The notes below the pieces were generated by a model. It was not told the origin of the DNA and did no database searches. It was given only the letters and a program-made list of their open reading frames with translations. From NCBI GenBank assembly GCA_036936605.1, contig JAUPFV010000002.1, positions 318,944,893 to 319,008,892 of the forward strand: a stretch of DNA of 64,000 nt, written 5' to 3'. The DNA is from Limnanthes douglasii subsp. nivea (lineage: Eukaryota > Streptophyta > Magnoliopsida > Brassicales > Limnanthaceae). Position 1 is the first letter of the stretch, and every line of letters starts with the position of its first letter. Shown here piece by piece: positions 1-8,116 of the stretch. The translations under genes and the position numbers were made by a program.

Positions 1-12
1 TATAAATTCTAA

Positions 13-87
13 AACTCAAACAACAAATTGTGATATATAGAACTCAAACAACAAATTGTGATATATAAAACTCAAACAACAACTTAA
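13..87. repeat. 28-bp tandem repeat
   Basis: Two full copies and one partial copy of a 28-bp unit beginning AACTCAAACAACAAATTG start at 13, 41 and 69. The array is short, AT-rich and non-coding. Confidence 0.8.
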
Positions 88-254
88 TACTGAGTACGAC
101 CATAAATATTTTTTATAGCACATAGTTTATCGAATTTTATTTGTCAGGCTAGTTCCATTTAATCAACTTCCTTTCTTTTTTCGCAATTTGGTAGTCCACC
201 GTAACATCACACATTTCCTTTTCCCTAATGGTATCTATTTAGGACTGAAAGTAT

Positions 255-554
255 TCAGCTGGTATCCATTAATTTATCGGTGGCCAATAAATTAAACAAC
301 TTAAACGTCGTATGTCGTTCTTTGCCGGTGAGGTTAAAAACTAGTTGTACACGATGTTTCATTAGATAGGTGCACCTAGTTTTAACCTCGTCCAAACATC
401 TATAAATTTTAGGAGGCTGGACGTGTTCCCTACTGTAAATGAAGTATAGTTGGCATATCATTTCTTCCCCGTAGGTTTTACCCCATTCCTCACTATAGGT
501 TGTCGCCATATTGACGGAGCCTTTATTCAAATATTCATCTTCAAACTCAGTCAA
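255..554 (-). CDS. Small MULE-linked protein, diverged family member
   Basis: Open frame of 99 codons on the minus strand. I do not recognise it from a named family, but it resembles the small proteins at 50726-51103 and 52203-52670. Shared features are an N-terminal FEDEYL-like box, a central motif of the type C.LYF.Y.R, then R..D.VK.R and a later hydrophobic helix. It lies beside a PMD pseudogene, as its relatives do in the MULE at 45-55 kb, which supports a shared origin. The minus-strand ATG at 554 is the only good start. The C-terminal helix present in the longer relatives is missing or diverged, so the gene may be truncated. No function is inferred; it could already be a pseudogene. Confidence 0.45.
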   Translation of the reverse strand: MTEFEDEYLNKGSVNMATTYSEEWGKTYGEEMICQLYFIYSREHVQPPKIYRCLDEVKTRCTYLMKHRVQLVFNLTGKERHTTFKLFNLLATDKLMDTS

Positions 555-1094
555 ACCATGAATTTTTCTAATATTTTATGTGTTTGAGTTTTTAAGTTTT
601 ATTATTACAAGAGTAAAGCCTCTATTTATTGAGTTTTTGTCCATGGATAACGTAATCCAAATAGACCTATGACTATTATACACGTGTTAGTTATGAATAA
701 TATAATCTCATAACCCAATCAGTTTGTGACACATAATATAAAAAAACATAGCATATTCCTATGTGTGTCAGGATAAACCCATGTGATGTTTTAATGTTTA
801 CATTTGAGAGTCAAGTTATAACATATAAGGGTCGAGTTATAACACCATCAAAATTTTAGCAATATATATTTAGAGTAAACGACAACGTATACATATAAAC
901 ATACATAAAATCAGTCGCGCTATCGGTATGCAACATAAATCATATATAAATAAACATGGCTAAATAAAACATAAATTAAGTATAGAAAATATAGAGTACA
1001 ATAAAAACTACAACCAAAAGTAACAAAGTAGTCAGTATAAAATAGTCGCGATAAATGCCAAAGATACAATAACATAGTAATAGAATACAAAATG

Positions 1095-1373
1095 TAAAAT
1101 CAGTCATGTTCTCCGTATTGGCGCACTACTTTAGAACAACCTCCAACGACTCACTAATCTCCACCAAACTCATCACATGTGACCTCGAATGTACGTCGAT
1201 AATATGATCGGACAAGTCACATTACCTAGCCTGATATATGCTTGATGTTAGGTTGACCATAACATAAACATCGACTTACTGAAAATCTGGATCAATCAAC
1301 ATGTACCATAGGTGAGACTGGACCCATAAAGTGTATAAAGAGGTTGTACTATGTCGCAATCTACTATAACTAT
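1095..1373 (-). pseudogene. PMD gene remnant, C-terminal part
   Basis: Minus-strand translation, broken by stops, gives TTSLYTLW.QSHLWYM and then YQAR, DLSDHI.DV and a final helix. This matches the last exon of the PMD gene at 53068-53616, where the same stretch reads TTSFYDVW..DHLWYI, YQAR and LSDRV.DV. The matching upstream part of the exon resumes at 11995 beyond the inserted retrotransposon. PMD (plant mobile domain) proteins include Arabidopsis MAIN and MAIL1, and many genomic copies are carried by transposons. The several stops make this a dead copy. Confidence 0.75.
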
Positions 1374-1866
1374 TGATGAGTCCGAATTCGAAGAGCTCCC
1401 CGGAAGGGTAGTCCAAAGTAAAACTCCCCGAAAATCGGACAGACTCCAAGACTATAATCCGAACAGGACTGTTTGATCCGGACAGGTGATTTTGGACACA
1501 GCAAACATAAGACGATTCGAACTATGACTAAAGTACTTTTAAACCTAATCACTATCTGACTAAGCTACCTGTGCATTTGCTTAAACTTCATGGGTCTTTA
1601 AACATGACCCGGGTCCATGAAACTTGACCCGAAAGCCCATAAGGGCCCAAATTACACACTATAAATACCCAACCACCAGCATTAACTATAAAAAAAGAAA
1701 AATTAACTGCTGCCAGGCTGCTCAATTCTCTCACCACCCTTAAAACACCTTGAAATACCCTGAAATATCTTGAAACACCACCACACCACCGTGAAACACC
1801 CTTACGCCGCCTTAAAACTCCACTTAAAATTACCAGCCTACCCTCAGGCTACTTTTATCCACACCA
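1374..1866 (+). repeat. 5' LTR of young Tat element
   Basis: 493 bp, starting TGATGAGTCC and ending CCACACCA. A TATA box (TATAAATA) is at 1660-1667. Upstream of it are alternating GGGTC and GACCC words at 1592, 1606, 1611 and 1626. The reading frame at 1370-1552 is only an LTR accident and occurs again in the 3' LTR. Confidence 0.95.
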
Positions 1867-1869
1867 AAT

Positions 1870-1887
1870 TGGCGACCACAGTGGGAG
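1870..1887 (+). promoter_or_regulatory. Primer binding site, young Tat element
   Basis: TGGCGACCACAGTGGGA starts 3 bases after the LTR end. The same 17 bases occur at 58734 in the third Tat element, so both probably use the same tRNA primer. I cannot name the tRNA with confidence. Confidence 0.75.
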
Positions 1888-1939
1888 GCGACGGTGCCTG
1901 AATCAAACATTCAAAACCAAGTAAAAGAATTCTGTCCGA

Positions 1940-4282
1940 ATGAATCTGGATAATCCAGAGCTTCCACCAGCTTTGCTCGAAGTGGTGGAAGAGAACGATG
2001 AATATACTGTCCAAGAGCGTGACAGGTTGAGGGTTGAAATAGAAGCTCTGAGGGCTGAGAAGGCCAAGATGGGCATGAAGGAGAAGTCCAAAGCATCAGT
2101 TGCTCATCGCTCTGATAACCCTCGAGAGCATGAGGCTTCGAAGACTCATGTGAGCACTAAAAAGACACATGCTAGTTCTAAAAAGTCTCACCGGTCCAAG
2201 CCTGTGGAGAGTTCTGACTCAAGTTCAGAATCTTCGGACAGCTCTTCGGACAGTGAGGGGAATGAAAAGTCCTTGTCCTCCAGCAGTGACGAAGGGCGAA
2301 CCAGGAAAAAACAAAAGCAAGTTAAAAAGTATTCCAGAAAAAGAGACCATCATGGAAGAATGAAAAGACACATTGGGAAAGGATCATCTCACAGCCGGAA
2401 GCATATAGACCGGTTGCTGATGGATCCATTTGCTTTCCATGATGAACCAGGTATCTTTGCAACACCTAATGAGGATACCGTGTTCAGTCGTGGAAGGAAT
2501 TGGAGGCAGTCTCCACTGTCTTCTAAAATCCTATCCGGGAACCTCCCCAAGAGGTTTGACAGCACAAAGATGGAGAAGTACGACGGCAGTACTGATCCGG
2601 ACAATCATCTGGAGCAATTCAAGAACTTCATGATGAACTTTGATGATGATGATAAACTACTCTGCAGGGCATTCTCCCAATCCTTTACGGGGAGTGCTCT
2701 GAAGTGGTACAACAGCCTTCCTCAGGGTTGTATCAGAGATTTTGACACCTTCTGGGTGGCCTTTCGAAGGCAGTTTGTGGGAAGTAAGGAGCTCAAGGGC
2801 AATGGAGATACCATAATCCATTGTGCCCAAGAGCCAAATGAATCATTGAAAGAATACATAAGTCGTTTTGTGAATACAAAGAACGGGCTGGCTGATTGTT
2901 TTGAACAAGTGGCAATAGCATCCCTGAGACAGGGTTTGAACCCGGGCAACCTGGCCGATTCAGTAACAAGGAAGAAAGCCATGACCTGGGGTGGATTGCT
3001 AAATCAAGTCGGCAAGCAAATAAATGTTGATGAAACAAAAAAGACCAGGGTGCACAGGCAGGTGAGATCCACCCCGGTAACACCAACTCCCAATCCAAAC
3101 CAGTCCGGCAACAAAGCTAGAGAAACCGGACAGGGGCATGGAAGAGGAAAAGCTCAGTCTCAACCAGCTGCTCCTGCACAAAGTCAACAGTCTAGAAACA
3201 AAAGGGGGCCGTGGGTCCAACCGGAGTGGTTTGCAGAGCTCAAAGAGAGTGTGGCAACCATTTTCGAGAAAACTAAAGATGAAGTACACTACAGGAGACC
3301 GGCAACCTTGCAGTCTCCCAGAGAACATCGAAACAGTTCTTTTTGTCAATATCACAATGATATTGGCCATACTACTGATGATTGTATAGCCTTGAAGCAA
3401 GAGGTTCAGAACCTGATTGAAAGAGGGAAGTTGGGTGCGTATGTCAAAAGAAGAGGAGGCAACAGGCCTGATAACACTCACCGGGCTGGTCCGGTTAATG
3501 CTGCCCCAGAAGGGGCCATGGTAATTGTTGAAAGGTTTGATGTGGAATCAGAATACTTGGATCCTGATCCAACAAGGAACAGAGTGGGTGCAATAGAGGA
3601 ACGTTCCAGGTCGGTCTCCGGGCTCATTAAATTCTTTGAGTCCTTGACAATTTTCGGAGGGGACACCGTAACGGCTCCTACCACTTCATCAAGAAAAAGG
3701 CATGTTCATAATTTGGCAACCCAACTAGAAGGGGGCATGACCTCTTATCAATCGTCAAATCTATTTCCATTCATTGTCTTTGATGGGGATAATTTGAGAG
3801 ACATTGCTGGTCCTCATGAAGATGCTGTTGTCATAGGAGCATCGATAGGGGGCAATGAGATAAGGCGAATCCTGGTAGATACTGGGAGCTCTGCCAATAT
3901 CCTTTTCCTAGATACTTACAAGAAAATGAAAAATCCAGCTGTGATTCAAAAGTCAGACCGATCGATTGTAGGTTTCACGGGCAGTTCAGCTGATGTAATT
4001 GGTGAGTTCGAAGAAGAAGTATTGTTGGGCAGAGGCCCTTTCAAGAAAACAGTCAGAATACTTTTCATTGTGGTGGATTGTCCCACTTGTTACAATGCTA
4101 TTTTAGGGAGATCTTGGCTCTCTAGGATGCATGCAGTGGCTTCAACAGTTCATCAGTGTCTAAAATATGTTGTTCAGGGGCAGGTTGGGGTTGTCCGGAG
4201 CAGTCAAAAAGTTGCAAGAGAATGCTATGCCACTGCCTTGGCTCCACGAACGCTGGGGGCAGTCCGTATGAATGACCAATAG
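1940..4282 (+). CDS. gag: Gag-protease polyprotein, Tat element
   Basis: Uninterrupted 780-codon frame. A charged Ser/Lys/Asp-rich N-terminus (about residues 60-150) is followed by a retrotransposon Gag core (about 190-310, with MEKYDGSTDPDNHLEQF), a zinc-knuckle-like motif near residue 467 (C.YHNDIGHTTDDC) and an aspartic protease near residue 645 (LVDTGSSANILF, catalytic D-T-G). Gag packages the element RNA and the protease matures the polyprotein. The frame ends with TAG followed by CAGTTT, and pol continues in the same frame, suggesting stop readthrough. The last 36 codons and the stop are repeated directly downstream. The start is the first ATG after the primer site in good frame. Confidence 0.93.
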   Translation: MNLDNPELPPALLEVVEENDEYTVQERDRLRVEIEALRAEKAKMGMKEKSKASVAHRSDNPREHEASKTHVSTKKTHASSKKSHRSKPVESSDSSSESSDSSSDSEGNEKSLSSSSDEGRTRKKQKQVKKYSRKRDHHGRMKRHIGKGSSHSRKHIDRLLMDPFAFHDEPGIFATPNEDTVFSRGRNWRQSPLSSKILSGNLPKRFDSTKMEKYDGSTDPDNHLEQFKNFMMNFDDDDKLLCRAFSQSFTGSALKWYNSLPQGCIRDFDTFWVAFRRQFVGSKELKGNGDTIIHCAQEPNESLKEYISRFVNTKNGLADCFEQVAIASLRQGLNPGNLADSVTRKKAMTWGGLLNQVGKQINVDETKKTRVHRQVRSTPVTPTPNPNQSGNKARETGQGHGRGKAQSQPAAPAQSQQSRNKRGPWVQPEWFAELKESVATIFEKTKDEVHYRRPATLQSPREHRNSSFCQYHNDIGHTTDDCIALKQEVQNLIERGKLGAYVKRRGGNRPDNTHRAGPVNAAPEGAMVIVERFDVESEYLDPDPTRNRVGAIEERSRSVSGLIKFFESLTIFGGDTVTAPTTSSRKRHVHNLATQLEGGMTSYQSSNLFPFIVFDGDNLRDIAGPHEDAVVIGASIGGNEIRRILVDTGSSANILFLDTYKKMKNPAVIQKSDRSIVGFTGSSADVIGEFEEEVLLGRGPFKKTVRILFIVVDCPTCYNAILGRSWLSRMHAVASTVHQCLKYVVQGQVGVVRSSQKVARECYATALAPRTLGAVRMNDQ

Positions 4283-4421
4283 CAGTTTGAGGGCCTTTCT
4301 GGGGGTGAGGGTGAAAAAGTTGCAAGAGAATGCTATGCCACTGCCTTGGCTCCACGAACGCTGGGGGCAGTCCGTATGAATGACCAATAGCAGTTTGAGG
4401 GCCTTTCTGGGGGTGAGGGTG
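4206..4421 (+). repeat. 108-bp direct tandem duplication at gag/pol junction
   Basis: Two near-identical 108-bp copies begin at 4206 and 4314. The unit is 36 codons long, so frame is preserved, but it contains the gag stop, so TAG occurs twice (4280-4282 and 4388-4390). Confidence 0.93.
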
Positions 4422-7400
4422 AAATTGATGACCCCAGGGAGACCCCCGGAGTGTTGATCCCAGTTGAGGAGTTTGAGACACATTGCTTAGAAGAAGGGAA
4501 ATCTGTCAAGATAGGGTCCAAAATGCCACAAGTATTGAAAGAAGAAATGTTAAAATTCTTAAAAGACCATCAGCATGTTTTTGCCTGGTGCAATGCTGAT
4601 GTTACTGGAGTGCCGTCAGAAGTGATTTCTCATCACTTATCTGTCCGGAGAGACGTAGCACCAGTAGTGCAAAAAAGGAGAGCTTTCTCAAAAGAAAAGG
4701 CTGATGTCATTGTACAAGAGGTTGACAGACTCACAAAGATGGGGCACATTAAAGAAGCTCAGTATCCTTTGTGGACTGCCAATCCAGTCTTGGTAAAAAA
4801 GAAAAACGGTAAATGGCGAATGTGCATAGACTTCACGGATCTCAATCGAGCTTGCCCAAAAGACTTGTATCCGGTCCCCCGGATAGATCAGCTGGTAGAT
4901 TCTACTTCTGGGAACAAGCTACTCTCCTTCATGGATGCTTTCTCCGGATATAATCAGATCCAGGTGGATCCAAGAGATCAAGAGCATACCACTTTTGTTA
5001 CTGATAGAGGATTACACTGCTACAAGGTGATGCCTTTTGGTTTGAAGAATGCTGGGGCTACTTATCAAAGGTTAGTCAATAAAACCTTTGCTGATCAAAT
5101 TGGAAGAAATATAGAGGTTTACATTGACGATATGATGGTGAAAAGTGTGGATGAGCAGCTACACTTGTCCGACCTCCAGGAGACTTTTACCAACCTGGCC
5201 AAGGTGAATTTAAAGCTAAATCCTGAAAAATGTGTGTTTGGAGTGCAGTCCGGGAAGTTCTTAGGGTACATTATAAGTGAGCATGGAATCCAGCCCGACC
5301 CGGACCAGCTCAATGCTTTGTTTCAAATGGAGCCTCCTCGAAATGTTAAAGAAGTGCAGCGGTTAACGGGGAGGTTAGCAGCTTTGAACAGGTTTATCTC
5401 TAGGTCTTCGGACAGATGTGCTCCTTTATTTCAAACTCTGAAAGGTGCAAAGGGGTTTGAGTGGACACCACAGTGTGATGAGGCGTTCAATGAAATTAAG
5501 AAGCATCTGTCCTCTCCGAAGACCTTATTCAAACCAATCAATGGGGAGACTCTATTTGTGTACCTGGCTGTTTCAAGTTGTGCCATCAGTGCTGTGTTGG
5601 TTAGAGAGGTTGATGGGTATCCTCACCCCGTATACTACATCAGCAAAAGCCTGGTTGATGCTGAACGGCGCTACTTAAAACTTGAAAAATTAGCGTTAGC
5701 CTTGGTGATAGCTGCAAGAAAGATGAGGCCTTATTTTCAGGCTCATCCTATCGTAGTCCGGACATCTTTCCCTTTAAAAAATGTCCTTCAGAAAGCGGAT
5801 ATTTCGAGCAGAATGACAAAGTGGTCAGTAGAGTTGGGGGACTTCGACATAGACTTTGCTCCTCGAACAGCAGTAAAAGCTCAGGCTGTGGCTGATTTTC
5901 TGGTCGAATTCCATTCTGATAGGGACTCAGAACAACTTGCTAATTCAAAAGACAAAAAAGTATGGATTGTCCGAACAGATGGGGGATCCAGTGCCATAGG
6001 ATCTGGGGCAGGAATATGTCTAACCTCTCCTTATGGGGACAACATGTTTCAAGCTATTTGTTTTGCTTTTAGGGCGTCCAATAACGAGTCCGAATACGAA
6101 GCAGCTATAGCTGGATTAAAATTGGCTTATATTTGTGGAGCAAAAAGGGTCAAGCTACTAAGCGACTCCCAATTGCTTGTCCACCATGCTTTGGGCCTAT
6201 CAGAGGCTAGAAAAGAGCAGTTAATCAAGTATTTGCTTCTTTTGAAAAATGAGGCAATGAAGTTTAAAGCTGTTGTCTATGAGCATATTCCCCGGGCAGA
6301 GAATGAATTGGCAGACTCATTGGCAACAATATCGTATACGGAGTCCTATCCGTGGATCCATGTGCTTGAAAGTCCTTCTATTCAACTTGATGAAGGGGAG
6401 AAAGAGGAAGTTTTTGAAATACAAGCAAATAAACCTCAAGATTGGAGGTCTCCACTTATACAATATCTGTCTGATGGTATTGTGCCTTTGGAAAAATCAC
6501 AAGCCAGAACGTTAAAGCACAAGGCTCGTGGTTTCATCATGATTAGAGAGATCTTGTACAAGAAATCCTATAGTAAACCTCTCCTACGCTGTTTAGGAGA
6601 TAATGAGTCACAAATGGTTCTCTCCGAATTGCATGATGGTGAGGGATCAGCCCATTGTGGATTTAGAGCATTAACAAGAAGAGTGCTTCTCTCCGGATAT
6701 TATTGGCCTTCAATAATGAAAGATGCCAAGGAACTGGTAAGAAGGTGTGACCCATGCCAGAGGTACAGCAATGAAATTCATGTACCAGCCATTCCTATGG
6801 AATCAATTTCTGAGCCTATCCCTTTTGCTCGATGGGGATTAGACTTAGTTGGGCCTCTCCCTATGGCGTCCGGAGGACGCAAAACCATAATCGTGGCCAT
6901 TGATTACTTTTCGAAGTGGATAGAAGCAGCCCCCTTGGCAGGAACAACATCAAAGGCTGTTATAAAATTCATCTTATCCAACATATGTTGCAGATTTGGT
7001 GTCCCTCAGAAAATAACAACAGATAATGGGCCACAGTTTGACAACCGAGAAATGGAGAGCTTCTGTGCCTCAAGGGGTATTCAGCACTGCTTTTCTTCCC
7101 CATTCCACCCACAAGCCAATGGGCAAGTTGAGGTGGCTAATAGAACAATACTGTCCGGCTTAAAGAAAAATCTGGAAGGGGCTGCTGGGAAGTGGCCTAG
7201 TTATTTACAAGAAGTCTTGTGGGCATACCGAACAACGCCTGGGGCTGCCACACAAGAATCACCTTTTGCCTTGGTCTATGGGATGGATGCAGTAGCTCCC
7301 ATAGAGAAGACACTCCCCTCTTTTCGTGTTCATAACTTCTCCGGACAGGCTAATGAAATAGCAATCAGAAATCAGCTTGATTTAATTGAAGAAAGGCGAA

Positions 7401-7678
7401 TAAAAGCTCATCTTAGAATGGCACACTATCAGGGCTTGATGAGAAGCAGGTTTGCTTCCAAGGTTAAAAGAAGGGACTTTCAACCAGGAGATAAAGTATT
7501 GAGGAAAGTTTTCCTGCACACCAAGGAAAAGCTCTTCGGAAAGTTGGCCCCAACCTGGGAGGGTCCGTATACTGTGGTTGAAAGAATCAAGCCTGGCACA
7601 TATTGGCTGGAAGACAAAGATGGTAGGGTTTTAACTCACCCTTGGAATATTGAACACCTTCGAATGTATTTGGAATAA
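4391..7678 (+). CDS. pol: Pol polyprotein: RT, RNase H, archaeal-type RNase H, integrase
   Basis: Open in the gag frame from the second TAG to 7678. The first ATG is at 4451, and residue numbers here count from it. Reverse transcriptase has its YIDDMM catalytic box near residue 224. A first RNase H is at about 330-490. A second, archaeal-type RNase H begins near residue 506 (RTDGGSS, then NNESEYEAA and SDSQLL). Integrase has an HHCC finger (H near 727, CDPCQ near 766), a core with LDLVGPLP (795), TTDNGPQFD (856) and NGQVEVANR (893), and a GPYTVVERIKPGTYWL motif near the end. All catalytic motifs look intact. No chromodomain is visible. Translation probably requires readthrough of two stops or internal initiation. 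Confidence 0.93.
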   Translation, partial: QFEGLSGGEGEIDDPRETPGVLIPVEEFETHCLEEGKSVKIGSKMPQVLKEEMLKFLKDHQHVFAWCNADVTGVPSEVISHHLSVRRDVAPVVQKRRAFSKEKADVIVQEVDRLTKMGHIKEAQYPLWTANPVLVKKKNGKWRMCIDFTDLNRACPKDLYPVPRIDQLVDSTSGNKLLSFMDAFSGYNQIQVDPRDQEHTTFVTDRGLHCYKVMPFGLKNAGATYQRLVNKTFADQIGRNIEVYIDDMMVKSVDEQLHLSDLQETFTNLAKVNLKLNPEKCVFGVQSGKFLGYIISEHGIQPDPDQLNALFQMEPPRNVKEVQRLTGRLAALNRFISRSSDRCAPLFQTLKGAKGFEWTPQCDEAFNEIKKHLSSPKTLFKPINGETLFVYLAVSSCAISAVLVREVDGYPHPVYYISKSLVDAERRYLKLEKLALALVIAARKMRPYFQAHPIVVRTSFPLKNVLQKADISSRMTKWSVELGDFDIDFAPRTAVKAQAVADFLVEFHSDRDSEQLANSKDKKVWIVRTDGGSSAIGSGAGICLTSPYGDNMFQAICFAFRASNNESEYEAAIAGLKLAYICGAKRVKLLSDSQLLVHHALGLSEARKEQLIKYLLLLKNEAMKFKAVVYEHIPRAENELADSLATISYTESYPWIHVLESPSIQLDEGEKEEVFEIQANKPQDWRSPLIQYLSDGIVPLEKSQARTLKHKARGFIMIREILYKKSYSKPLLRCLGDNESQMVLSELHDGEGSAHCGFRALTRRVLLSGYYWPSIMKDAKELVRRCDPCQRYSNEIHVPAIPMESISEPIPFARWGLDLVGPLPMASGGRKTIIVAIDYFSKWIEAAPLAGTTSKAVIKFILSNICCRFGVPQKITTDNGPQFDNREMESFCASRGIQHCFSSPFHPQANGQVEVANRTILSGLKKNLEGAAGKWPSYLQEVLWAYRTTPGAATQESPFALVYGMDAVAPIEKTLPSFRVHNFSGQANEIAIRNQLDLIEERRIKAHLRMAHYQGLMRSRFASKVKRRDFQPGDKVLRKVFLHTKEKLFGKLAPTWEGPYTVVERIKPGTYWLEDKDGRVLTHPWNIEHLRMYLE

Positions 7679-8116
7679 AATTTATGTAAATATTTACTTG
7701 TTAAACATCCATGTAAATATTTGGGGGCATACCACTATCTCTTTCTGGCGCCACGGAGAGCTTTAAATGAAACTTGGAGCTTTTTTGAATAAATTTTCTA
7801 AGTTTTTACAAAATTCTGTTGATTGCCATACTACCCGGACTGAAAGATCTAAGGGCTATTTAAATTCTAGCCGGAAAAATTAAACACTCTCACAATGAGA
7901 AGTACTTAAACAAACTTTAGAATAAGAGAAAGGTTGTGCAAGATAAAACATTCATTCAATAAACTTAAAGTTGCCTTGGCCTTCCAAGGACTTTGTGAAC
8001 AAGTTTAAACACAATACAAAAATCTGTCCGGTCAAAACGGACAGCATCACAAAAAAGGAGCCTTGGCCTTTCAAGGACTTTGGTTCAAACAAACATTAAA
8101 CAAAACAAATTACCAT
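7679..8116. other. Tat element spacer between pol and antisense gene
   Basis: Non-coding 3' region holding the tails of two convergent genes. A short repeat CCTTGGCCTT.CAAGGACTTTG occurs at 7973 and 8061. The corresponding region of the second Tat element has expanded a different tandem repeat. Confidence 0.6.

Noticed and set aside
1370..1552. 60-codon minus-strand frame, repeated at 11486-11680
   Set aside because: It lies in the LTR and is present in both LTRs only because they are identical; no protein features.
2793..3481. Antisense frames of 100-160 codons under gag
   Set aside because: Shadows of the gag reading frame; no similarity to any family and no promoter, unlike the true antisense gene at 8117-11075.
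4122..4521. Antisense frames with repeated peptide at the gag/pol junction
   Set aside because: The repetition comes from the 108-bp DNA duplication; the plus strand is the coding strand.
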